From Comamonas sp. KCTC 72670 (lineage in GTDB: Bacteria > Myxococcota > Myxococcia > Myxococcales > Myxococcaceae), in contig BNCN01000024.1 of the NCBI GenBank assembly GCA_014656495.1, positions 1-35,598 on the forward strand: DNA of 35,598 nt, in the 5' to 3' direction. Below are positions 9,501 to 35,598 of this stretch, in pieces. The notes under the pieces were generated by a model. It worked only from the letters and a program-made list of their open reading frames with translations. It was not told where the DNA came from and did no database searches. Position 1 is the first letter of the stretch. Each line of letters opens with the position of its first letter. Made by a program: the position numbers and the translations under genes.

Positions 9501-12500
9501 TGATTGGCCCGGGCATCCAGCTCGGCGTAGGTGAGCTGCGAATCCTCGGCCACCACCGCCACCGCGTCCGGTGTCCGTGCGGCCTGGGCTTCGAACAGGC
9601 CATGCAGGGTCGCGTCCGCCGCGACGGGCTCGCAGGTGTCGTTCCACGTCACCAGCAGGCGCTGGCGCTCCGCGTCCGACAGCAGCGGGAGCTCCGTCAC
9701 GCGTCGCGACGGGTCCTCGACGATGCCTTGCAGCAACCGAATGAAGCGCTCCCAGAGGCGCTCCACCGTGGACAGGTCGAACAGGTCCGCCGGGTACTCC
9801 AGACCGCCCGTGAGGCCCTCTGGGGTCTCGCGCAGCTCCAGCGAGAGGTCCACCTTCGTGGCGCCGATATCGAGCTCGACCATCTTCACGCCCAGCCCCG
9901 GCGTACGGACCTCGACGGGCGGCGTGTTGTGGAACGTGAGCATCGCCTGGACCAGCGGCATGCGGCTCGGGTCACGCGGAACGCGCAGCTCGTCCACCAG
10001 GCGCTCGAACGGAATCTCCTGGTGGGTGAAGGCGCCAATGGCGGCGGTCTTCACGCGGCGAAGGAACTCGACGAAGGTGGGAGCGTCCGACAGGTCCCCC
10101 CGGATGGCGAGCGTGTTCAGGAAGCAGCCGATGAGGCCCTCCAGCTCGGGACGGTTACGGCCCGCCGCGGAGGTCCCCACGATGATGTCGCCCTGCCCCG
10201 AGTAGCGTGACAGCAACGTCTGGAACGCGGCGGTCAGCACCATGAAGGGCGTGGCGCCCTCGCGGCGGCCCACGGTCCACAGCGCATCCATCAGCGGCTT
10301 GTCCACGCCCACCGTGAGACGGCCGCCACGGCCCGACCACCGCGCCGGGCGAGGACGGTCCGTCGGCAGCTCCAGCACCTGCGCGCCCGCGAGCTGCTTC
10401 TTCCAATACGCGAGCTGGGCCTCCATGCCGGCGCCCTGCAGCCAGCCCCGCTGCCAGACCGCGTAGTCCGCGTACTGCACTGGCAGCTCCGGCAGCGGCG
10501 ATGGCTGGCCCGATGCCAACGCTTCGTAGCCCGCCACCAGCTCCCGGAAGAGGACGCCTCCGGACCAGCCGTCCGAGGCGATGTGGTGCAGCGTGAGGTG
10601 CAGCACCGACACCGCCTCGCCCACGTGAATCAGCACGGCCCGCATCACCGGGCCCCGGACCAGATCGAAGGGCTTGCGCGCCTCCGCCAGGGCCAACCGC
10701 AGGGCGTCCGTCTCGCGCGCCTCCAGCGAATCGCCCCGGGCCTCCAATCGCGCCAGGGACAGCGGCATGGACTCCGCGATGACCTGATGCGCGGTGCCGT
10801 CATCCAATGCGAACGTGGTGCGCAGCACCTCGTGACGGCGCACCAACGCATTCAACGAGGCCTCCAGCAGGGACTCGTCCACCACGCCGTCGAGCCGCAA
10901 GGTGACGGTGTTGTTGTAGGCGATGCCCGCCGGGTCCAACTGGTGGAGTGCCCAGATGCGCTGCTGCGGGAAGGACAGCGGCAACGGCCGCTGACGGCTG
11001 ACTCGGACCACGGGCGTTGCCAGCGCGGAGGGAGCCTCGGCGCCGTGCGCCGGCATTGCCCCCTCCGAAACCCGAGCCGGCTTCGCGGCCGGACGCCGTG
11101 CCTTCGACGCGCGGCCGGGCACGACGAGCTCCACTTCACCCGCATCGCGGAAGCGGGCTCGCTGCCCCGTCAGGACGTAGCGCTCCTCCGTCCCGAGGAC
11201 CGTGATGAAGCGCGCACGGGTCGTCTCGGGGTCGTTCCAGAACCCGAGCGGCACGCAACCGCCGCCCAGGGCCAGCTCGCCCACCGCGCCCACGGGCACG
11301 GGCGAACCGGACGCATCACGAACAATGGCTGGCGCGGAGGCAGGCGTCGGCCAGGTCGCCCCCAGCAGCGAGGCGTCCAGCTCCACGGCGCTCTCGGGGA
11401 GCTGCCCTTCGCGGCGCTCGCCACCGAGCACCCAGCGACGCACACCGCCCAACGACGCCCGGGCACCGGGAAGCTCGGCCAGCGCCCGCGCTTGCGACGG
11501 AGCACACCGGAGCGTGGTGACGCCCTCTCCCCGGACAAACGCCAGCACGTCATCGAAGCCCGCATCAGCCTCCACCAGCGCTGCGTCGGTCAACGCAGGG
11601 CGCACCTGGCTCCGCTGCCGCAGCACGTCCAGCAGTCGCAGGCTGGACATCATCGGCTCCAGTTCCACACCGAAGTCGACGAGGCAGGCAATCTCATCCA
11701 CGTCCAGGGAGCGCACGCGCTCCACCACCTGGGCGCAGTCCTCCACCGAGCCGAAGAGGCCGCCTTCGCGGATGTAGTGCTCCACCCCCTGGGCGAGCAT
11801 CACCTCGACATCCTCCGGCGTGAGCCCTCGGACATCCACCTGGAGCCCCTGGCTGGCCACCAGGTTGGCGAACACATCCACCGAGCTGCGGAAGTAGCGC
11901 AGCAGCGGCTCACGCACCGCCTCGCGCACCTCGTCCAGGTCCTGGCCCAGGAAGGTGTGGAGCATCAAGGTGACGTGGCCACGGCCGTGGCGATGCCCTG
12001 CCTTCCGGTACGTCTCCCGGTACAGCGACACCTTCGCGGCCAGCTCGTCCAGGCTCGAGCCCAACCCGAGCACGTTGGTGAGGATGCCCGCCCCCACCTC
12101 GCCCGCCTTGCGGAACGTCTCCGGGTTGCCCGTGGACGTGAGCCACACGGGCAGCTCCGCCTGCTTCGGCTTGGGGCGCAGCGCCAGCTCCACCTCGTTG
12201 CCCGCGCCATTGCGCCGCAGCACCGTCCCGCCACGCCACAGGCGCCGCACTTCTTCCAGGCGCTCGATGAGCACCTCGCGGCGCCGGTCGAAGGTGCCCG
12301 GCGAGAGCGAGAAGTCATTCGCGTGCCACCCCGTGGCGAAGGACAACCCCACGCGTCCGCGCGACAGGTTGTCCACCACGGACCACTGCTCGGCCACTTC
12401 GATGGGGTCGTGCAATGGCAGCACCACGCTGCCCGCGCGAATCTGCACGTTGCGCGTGAGCATGGCCAACGCGCCACCCACCACCGAGGGTTGAGGGTAC

Positions 12501-15500
12501 AAGCCACCGAACGAGTGGAAGCGCCGCTCGGGTGTCCACACCGCGGAGAACCCGTGCGCGTCCGCGAACTTCGCGCCTTCGAGCAGCAGCTCGTACTTCT
12601 CTTCACCCAACGAATCCTCGTCGTTGGCGAAGTACGACAGGCTGAAATCGAGATGCCGGCGCGTATCCGCCGTGTGGCCCAGGCCAGCGAAGCGCGCGGC
12701 GAGGCGCTCGGGCGGAAGGACAACGCGCAGGCCCCGGGCCAGCGCCCACAGCAGGTCCAGCCCCGCCGGGTCCGCCGCGGGGCCTCCCGCCGCGAGCCAC
12801 ACCTCCCCATCCACGGCGCCCATCCTCGCGTCCAGCGAGGCCAGGACATGCGCCACGTTGCCGTGGCTCAGCATGACGCGGCCACGGCCGCCCAGCGCCT
12901 CGGGGGCGGGAACGATGAAGGCCACCCGGTCCGCGGGGACGGCCTCCACCTGCGCCTCGGCGGACGGCATCGACTCGACGGCCAGGGCACGAAGCCCCTT
13001 CGGCAACACCGGCACGTCGGCCACCCCAGCCACCAGCAACAGCCGAGGCCCCTGCACGGGCAGGAGCGACGCGAGCTCCGCGACCTCACCCGCCGTCACC
13101 GGCAGGCACGCGCCACCCGCTTCGAGCACACCCCAGAGGGCGATGACGGCCTCGGGTGAGGGCGTGATGCGCACGGCCACGGGAACACCCGCGCTCACAC
13201 CCTCCTCCTTCAGCCGCGCCGCGAGCCCCCGGGCGCGAGCCACCAGCTCCCGCCACGTCCAGCGCACGGGGCCGGTGCTGATCGCCACGGCATCCGGCGT
13301 CCGGGACACCCACGACTCGAGCCGGTCCAACACGGAGACGGGGGCCGGGCTCACGGTGACGCGCGAGGCGGGGCGCTCCTCCCCCTCCGCAGCCAACGGC
13401 ATGCTCGACACGCGGAGCTCTGGATTCGCGAGGGCCGCGCCCAGGAGCGTCTCGAGGTGTGATGCGAGCCGAGCGACGCGGGGCTCGTCGTAGAGGTCGG
13501 TGGCGTACTCGATGAAGCCGTGGAAGCCACCGCTCTCGCTTTCATTGAGCAGCAGCGTCAGCTCTCCGAGCGTCGCGCCGAACTGCGCGGGCGTGCCCGG
13601 GACTTCCACCAACTGCATGCCCAATCCGGCGACGGAAGGAGGCGCCGTCGCGACGTGCGCGTGCAGCACCAGCGCCGCGTCGCACAGCCGCGAGCGCGCG
13701 GGGTCCCTGCCCGGCGCGACGAGCGGCAACAGGTGCTCGAAGGGCACGTCCTGATGACTGGACGCACCAATGGTCGTCTCACGGGCCCGCCCCACCAGCT
13801 CGCGGAACGTCGGGTCACCGGAGAGGTCGGTGCGCAGCGCCATCGCATGCGCGACGAAGCCGATGAGCGGCTCCAACTCGCCACGGGCCCGGTTGCCGAC
13901 CGGCGTGCCCACGACGATGTCCTCGCGCCCCGAGTAGCGCGCCAGGAGCGACGTGAGGGCCGCGAGCAACGTCATGAACGGGGTGACACCTTCACGCTGG
14001 CTGAACGCCATCAGCGCCGCGCTGAGCTCCCGTGAGAAGGCGACCGGGAAGCGCGCACCGCGAAGCCGCAAGTCCTTCCCGCGCGGCCGGTCCGAGGCCA
14101 GCTCCAGGGACGGAGGCAACTCCGCCAGCACGTCACGCCAGTAGGCCTCCTGGGCCGCCAGCGCGCCACCCGCCAACGAGCGACGCTCCCACGCCGCCGC
14201 GTCCACGTACTGCACCGCCAGCTCCGGCAGCGGCGCGGGCTTCCCTTCGAGGAAGGCCTGGTAGTTCGCCGCGGCCTCACGGAAGAAGGCCACCATGGAC
14301 AACGTGTCCGACGCGATGTGATGCACCGTGAGCAGCATCAGGTGCTCGGTGTCGCTCAGGCGCAGCAGGCTGGCCCTCACGATGGGGCCCTGCTCCAGCG
14401 AGAACGGCAGCACCGCCTCCGCGAGCGCCAACCGCAGCGCCTCGGCCTCACGGTCTCCCGCATGGCCACGCAGGTCCACCACGGGGACCTCGATGCGGAC
14501 CTCCGCGGAGAACCGCTGACGCACGCGCCCGTCCTCCACGCGGTACGTCGCGCGCAGCATCTCGTGGCGGCGGATGACCTCGTTGACGCTCCGCTCCAGG
14601 ACGCCCACGTCCAGCGCCCCGGAGATACGCACCGCCAGGGGCATGTTGAGAGAAGGGTTGCCCGGGTCCAACTGCTCCATTCGCCAGACGCGCTCCTGCA
14701 CCACGGACAGGGGCAGCTCGCCGGACCGGTCGATGCGCACCATCAGCTCCGGCGCGGCACCGCCCTCCACGGGACGGGAGGCCAGGAGCATCGCCTCGAT
14801 ACGCGCGGAGATGCCCGCCACCGTGGGCGCCTCGAAGAGCGCGCTCAGCGGGAGCTGCACGGAGAACGTCTCGCGAAGGCGCGTCAGCATCTGCGCCGCC
14901 ATCAGCGAGTTGCCACCCAGCTCCAGGAAGTCGTCGTCCGGGCCCACCTCCACCGCGCCCAGGCGCTCCCGCCAGATGTCCATGACCCGTTGCTGGATGT
15001 CCCCCACGGACGTCACGGGAACAGGTGGCAGCGCGGGCGTAGCGACCTCCTGGGCCGCCTGCGCCACCGCCATCGTCAGTGCCGCCACCACCAGCGGCGT
15101 GCCCTGCGACTCCAGACGGCACGGCTTCTCCTCGAACGGGTACGTGGGAAGCGAAACGCGGCGGCCCGCCGAGCCACCGTGGAACTTCGCCCACGCCACG
15201 TCCACACCCGCCGCCCAGAGGTCACCCACCGACTGCAACAAGCCGCGAAGCTCCCCCTCCGTCGGACGCCGCCGCAGCGAGGGCGCCGCCACCAGGTTCC
15301 GCGAAGTCCGCGTCCAGCCCCGGGCCAGCGAGGTGAGGTCCGTCCCCGGGCCCACCTCCAGCAGCACGCTGCACCCGTCGCCCAGGAGCACCTCCATCCC
15401 CGAGGCGAAGCGCACGGGCTGCCGCATCTGGCGGGCCCAGTACGTGGGGTCGGTGGCCTCCTCGGGACGAATCCACGTCCCCGTCAGGCTGGAGACGAAT

Positions 15501-17747
15501 GGCAGCTTCGGCGCTTCCAAACGGAGCGAGGACACCGCGCGCGCCAGGTCCGCCATCAGCGGCTCTACGGCGCTGGAGTGGAAGGCGTGCGCGGCAGGCA
15601 GACGCACCATGCCCACACCCCGCTCGGACAGCGTGGCCTGCAACGCCGTGATGGCCTCCACCGGCCCGGACACCACGCACCGGCCCTCGCCGTTGACGGC
15701 TGCGAGTGAGAGCCCGTCCCTCAGCAGCGGAAGGACCTCGTTCTCCTCCATCCCCACCGCGAGCATGGCCCCAGCGGGCATCCTCGCCATCAACGCGCCA
15801 CGGACCACCGCGAGCCGCAGCCCGTCCTCGGGCGACATCACGCCCGCGACACATGCCGCCGCGTACTCACCGAAGCTGTGCCCCAGCACGGCATGGGGCC
15901 GCACGCCCCAAGACATCCAGAGCCGGGCCAACGCATGCTCGACGATGAAGAGCCCGGGCAACGCGACCCGAGGGTCCGCCAGCTTCAGCGCGGCGGCCTG
16001 CTCCTGCCCCTGCGCGGGGAGCAACAGCGCGCGCACCTCCTCGGCGAGCGACGGCTCCAATCGAGCAAGCGCCGCGTCCACATCCTTCCGGAATCCGGGC
16101 TCGGAGGCGTGCAGCTCACGGCCCATGCCCACCGACTGCGCGCCCTGCCCCGGAAAGAGGAAGGCCACGCGGCGATTGCGTCCCGCTTCCACCGTCGCGG
16201 GTTTGCGCAGCCGCTCCGCCAGCTCGGCCGCGTCCGCAGCCACCACGGCGCGGCGATGCTCGAAAGCACGGCGGCCCACGTTCCGCGTGAAGGCCACGTC
16301 CGCCAGCGCCACGCCCGGTGACGCCTCGACGTGCGCGGCGAGCTCTCGCGCCATCACCTCCAAGGCCGTCGGCGTGCGCGCGGACAACGTCACCACCTGC
16401 AACGCGCGAGCAGCCCGCTCCACCACCGCTGACGGAGGTGCCTCCTCCAACACCACGTGAGCGTTGGTGCCACCAATGCCAAACGAGCTCACCCCTGCCC
16501 GTCGCGGCGCGTTCTCCTTGGGCCAGGGCTTCAGCGCCGTGTTGACGAAGAACGGGCTGCGCTCGAAGTCGATCTCCGGGTTGGGCTGCTCGAAGTGAAG
16601 GCTCGGCGGCAGCTCGCCGTGCAGGAGCGACAACACCGCCTTGATGAGCCCGGCCACGCCCGCCGCCGCGTCCAGGTGCCCCAGGTTCGTCTTGAGGGAA
16701 CCAATGGCGCAGAAGCCCGTCCGCTCCGTCGTCTTCCGGAAGGCCCGCGTCAGCGCGGCGATTTCAATCGGGTCGCCCAGCGAGGTCCCCGTGCCGTGCG
16801 CCTCCACGTATCCAATGTCGTCGGCCCCCAGCCCCGCGTAGGCCAGCGCATCCGCGATGACCTCCGTCTGGCCCTCGATGCTCGGCGCCGTGTAACCGAC
16901 CTTCTGCTGGCCATCGTTGTTGATGGCGGAGCCCTTGATGACGGCGTGGATGTGGTCCCCGTCCCGCAGTGCGTCCGCGAGCGGCTTGAGCACCACCACG
17001 CCCGCGCCGTTGCCCGCGACCGTGCCGCCCGCACGGTGGTCGAAGGCGCGGCAGTGACCATCCGGCGAGAAGATGAGCCCATCCTGGTGCAGATAGCCCG
17101 TGCGCTGAGGGCTCGCGATGCGCACCGCGCCCGCCAGGGCGATGTCCGACTGCCGCGTCAGCAAGCTCTGGCAGGCCATGTGGATGGCCACCAGGCCCGT
17201 GGAGCACGCCGTGTACACAGCGACGCTCTCGCCCCTGAGCTGGAGCTTGAACGACGCCTTCATCGCCAGGCTCTCCGGGCCCGCGGTCGCCAGCTCCAGG
17301 CCCGCGCCCGCGTCCTTCCGGGCCTCGGTCAGCAGGTTCAACAGATGCCCTGAAGATCCCGCGCCCGCGTACAGCGAGATGCGACCCTTGTAGCGTGAGG
17401 GGTCATACGCCGCGTCCTCCAGCGCCGCCCAGGCACACTGGAGGAACACGCGCTGCTGCGGGTCCATCCACTGCGCTTCCCGCAGGGGGATGTCGAAGAA
17501 GCCGTGGTCGAAGCCATCCGCGCCTTCGAGGATGCCGCCCGCCCGAATGAAGCGAGGGTCCTTCCACAGCTCCTCCGGAATCAGCGGCGAGCGCTCCAGC
17601 TCCGCCTCCGAGAAGAACGAGATGGACTCCACGCCCCCCCGGACGTTCTTCCAGAAGTCCCCCAGGTTGCGGGCTCCCGGGAAGCGCCCCGCCATGCCAA
17701 TGACCGCGATGTCGTTCCCGGTGTCCTCGCCCAACACGTCATCCCGT

Positions 17748-17755
<8 letters not shown>
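4769..17755 (-). CDS. Hybrid PKS-NRPS: KS-AT-ACP-C-A*[LLM]A*-C-A-PCP-E-C-T*
   Basis: Multidomain synthetase of 4328 residues. ATG 17755 is chosen because it sits 9 nt after GAGGGA, overlaps the upstream stop codon by 8 nt (ATGACTGA), and gives the usual short KS leader; an ATG at 17830 would add 25 unconserved residues. Order: KS (about 14-436, Cys184 in TACSTGL); AT (about 530-815, Ser627 in GHSFGEY, HAFH at 723-726); ACP (Ser950); C (His1146); degenerate A split by an LLM (about 1472-2216, LLM 1699-2051); C (His near 2390); A (about 2713-3200); PCP (Ser3249 in GGDSI); E (His3434); C (about 3766-4190); and an abnormal carrier with Thr4261 in the Ser position. The acidic tail (LDELSDEELDALL) looks like a docking element. 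The protein should extend the Val-ending chain with malonate, then add an epimerised residue. Oddities: no KR, an A domain without core motifs or carrier, and an A-less last module. Confidence 0.97.
6515..10998 (-). other. NRPS module C-A-PCP-E, aromatic-like code, D-configured residue
   Basis: C has the canonical HHIASDGWS. The A domain has all core motifs; its code reads D-A-L-T-I-A-G-V-C-K, which shares seven of ten positions with the GrsA Phe code, so Phe or Tyr is a cautious guess. The carrier has GGDSI (Ser3249), the variant usually found before epimerases. The E domain follows (HHLAVDGVS with His3434, and GFNYLGQ), so the residue is expected to be D. Confidence 0.85.
11000..14765 (-). 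other. C domain followed by degenerate adenylation domain hosting an LLM; no carrier
   Basis: The C domain has HHIASDT, with the motif Gly replaced by Thr but catalytic His1146 kept. The adenylation shell has lost A3 (YTSGSTG absent; the region reads FIVPAPEALGGRGRVMLSHG), A4 (no FDxS), A5 (no YGPTE), A8 and A10; only TGQRARF recalls A7. It therefore should not bind ATP or an amino acid. The inserted LLM is complete. After the shell an Ala/Pro/Lys-rich linker leads straight into the next C domain, with no carrier protein. By family logic this is a non-adenylating module retained for its oxygenase. Confidence 0.88.
11605..12660 (-). other. Embedded FMN-dependent luciferase-like monooxygenase domain (second LLM)
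   Basis: About 350 residues (1699-2051) of the type seen inside NRPS A domains of myxobacteria (MtaG/MelG-like MOx). Visible conserved segments are DFSLSYFAND, AVWTPERRFHSFGGLYPQPS, RAGSVVLPLHDPIEVAEQWS, LSRGRVGLSFATGWHANDF, LPVWLTSTGNPETF and the C-terminal CLVDFGVE. All are shared with the first LLM at 29760-30810. The fold is known to use reduced flavin and O2 for hydroxylation. Its substrate here is not set by an adjacent carrier; the nearest are the PKS ACP upstream and the next PCP downstream. Confidence 0.88.
14770..17755 (-). other. PKS module KS-AT-ACP, malonyl-type AT, no reductive domains
   Basis: The KS has the reactive Cys184, the EAHGTGT His motif and the GTNAHV His region, so it should be active. 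The AT has GHSFGEY with nucleophile Ser627 and HAFH, the pattern typical of malonyl-CoA selective ATs rather than the YASH of methylmalonyl ones. No KR, DH or ER separates AT from ACP (LELGGNSL, Ser950), so the extended unit should leave as a beta-keto thioester. It follows a Val-like NRPS module on the previous protein, so the chemistry expected is Val plus two carbons. Confidence 0.93.
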
Positions 17756-34919
<17,164 letters not shown>

Positions 34920-35187
34920 GCGGAGCGGGTCCTTGCTGGAGAGCTGAGGAAGGGCGGGGAAACCTTCGCCGGAGACCGGGGCGCAGCATAAGCGATGAGG
35001 CCCCACATTCCGGTTCTCGACACGCGAAAGGAACTCGCAGCGAAGATCGGTTCATCCGGTTTCCGCGCGCATCGCAAGATCCGCTGACACTGATGGTGCG
35101 CGTCCGCGCGGAGCGCCCTGCGTCCACGATCTCGGCACGTCGACACAGCGCAGAGCAGCAGCGAGGACGCGCCCTTGAGTGCCGCCG
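34920..35187 (-). other. Leader region upstream of the FAAL-NRPS gene
   Basis: No convincing gene lies in these 268 bases. AAGGA (34930-34934) is the likely ribosome binding site. On the minus strand TATGCT (34990-34985) could serve as a -10 element; a transcript starting there would begin about 60 nt before ATG 34919 and would exclude the GTG at 35006. No good -35 hexamer is seen at normal spacing, so the promoter call is weak. No operator or attenuator structure is evident. Confidence 0.3.
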
Positions 35188-35379
35188 TCACGGCCCACGG
35201 ACCTTCCGCGCTTCAACCTCCGCCATCCCACGACCGCGGGCATGCTTGACGTCGGATTCGCTGCCCCCACTAAAGTGCTGCCAATCACAGAACTTCGCTC
35301 CGACAATCACAGCAACCACAAGAATCCCAGCCACGAAGACGGCATATCCACCCGAGTCATCCCCAGTGGGTCCAGTCAT
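35188..35379 (-). CDS. Possible small single-pass membrane protein (hypothetical)
   Basis: A 63-residue frame from ATG 35379 to TGA 35190-35188. It has a short polar N-terminus, one clean hydrophobic helix (YAVFVAGILVVAVIVGAKF, about residues 13-31), then a polar tail ending in basic residues. I do not recognise a family. The frame extends upstream to 35568, but that part is low in complexity of signal and includes the riboswitch-like stretch antisense, so the inner ATG is preferred. GGGA about 8 nt before the ATG is only a weak ribosome binding site. Third-position GC is lower than in the synthetase genes. It points the same way as the operon and ends about 270 nt before the FAAL gene. It could be chance; a plus-strand frame overlaps its start. 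Confidence 0.35.
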   Translation of the reverse strand: MTGPTGDDSGGYAVFVAGILVVAVIVGAKFCDWQHFSGGSESDVKHARGRGMAEVEARKVRGP

Positions 35380-35518
35380 GTTCGATCCCAATCCGTTCGA
35401 GTCTCCGAAGCTCCGAACCATTGGCGTCATCCTCGAAGAGGGATGTGGCGCATGCGACCTGGAGAAGGCCTTCGCCGAACTCGTCGTTTGCAGAGGTCGT
35501 GTCCCTATAAGTGTGTAG

Positions 35519-35598
35519 ATGGCAAGGAGGGACGAGCGGGAAAGAGGGAAGCTCCTCGGTGAAACCAACCGAGACGGTCTCCCCCTGGCAGGGGAGCC
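35519..35598 (+). promoter_or_regulatory. Candidate cobalamin riboswitch, 3' part outside window
   Basis: On the plus strand, AAGAGGGAA (35542-35550) is followed by GGTGAAACC (35558-35566), which sits in a hairpin CTCGGT/ACCGAG (35555-35560 with 35568-35573), then ACGGTC (35574-35579). The order GGGAA, GGTGAAA, paired CC, ACGGTC matches the conserved core of cobalamin riboswitches. It continues into a second hairpin CTCCCC/GGGGAG (35579-35584 with 35591-35596), where the usual CCGCCACTG box is not clearly recognisable; that is the main doubt. A TATAAG hexamer (35506-35511) could be the -10 of its promoter. The controlled gene would lie to the right, outside the window, and faces away from the NRPS operon. 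Confidence 0.45.

Noticed and set aside
34920..35006. GTG at 35006 as start of the FAAL-NRPS gene
   Set aside because: It adds 29 residues that precede the FAAL fold and lacks a good ribosome binding site. ATG 34919 has AAGGA at 10 nt.
35378..35518. Plus-strand 46-codon frame (MFDPNPFESP start, with a CGAC motif)
   Set aside because: It overlaps the start of the minus-strand membrane-protein frame through a shared CATG, has no clear ribosome binding site, and shows no family. Its end abuts the riboswitch-like leader. It could be real, but support is weaker than for the minus-strand frame.
35579..35596. Rho-independent terminator at CTCCCC/GGGGAG
   Set aside because: No T-rich tract follows inside the window on the plus strand, and the hairpin sits inside the riboswitch-like segment.

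Overview
The window is a long stretch of one secondary-metabolite assembly line. Very high GC content, almost uniform G/C at third codon positions, and giant NRPS genes with luciferase-like monooxygenase (LLM) domains inside adenylation domains suggest a myxobacterium (Myxococcus/Corallococcus type). This is an inference from style; no marker gene is present.

All main genes lie on the minus strand and read right to left in coordinates. (1) 34919-17748, 5723 aa: FAAL-ACP, then C-A[LLM]-PCP (Gly-like code), C-A-PCP-E (Ser-like code, so D-Ser), C-A-PCP (branched aliphatic, uncertain) and C-A-PCP (Val-like code). (2) 17755-4769, 4328 aa: a PKS module KS-AT-ACP (malonyl-type AT, no KR), then C-A*[LLM]A* in which the adenylation shell is degenerate and has no carrier, then C-A-PCP-E (aromatic-like code), then C-T* with no A domain and a carrier whose modified Ser is replaced by Thr. 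(3) 4765 to beyond base 1, at least 1588 aa: C-A-PCP (Lys-like code, tentative) and C-A cut by the window edge. No thioesterase is seen, so the line continues to the left. The genes are linked by an 8-nt overlap and a 3-nt gap, so co-translation as an operon is very likely.

Read colinearly, the product would be: activated acyl starter, Gly (possibly alpha-hydroxylated), D-Ser, branched aliphatic residue, Val, malonate-derived keto unit (possibly oxidised by the second LLM), D-aromatic-like residue, basic-like residue, then more. From memory this resembles the myxobacterial myxoprincomide type of NRPS/PKS hybrid, but I cannot verify that here. The most unusual parts are the LLM kept inside a dead, carrier-less adenylation domain just after the PKS module, and the A-less C-T* module with a mutated carrier site.

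The right end (34920-35598) is non-NRPS. It holds the leader of the operon, a possible 63-aa single-pass membrane protein on the minus strand (35188-35379), and at the very edge on the plus strand a sequence resembling the core of a cobalamin riboswitch that continues out of the window.
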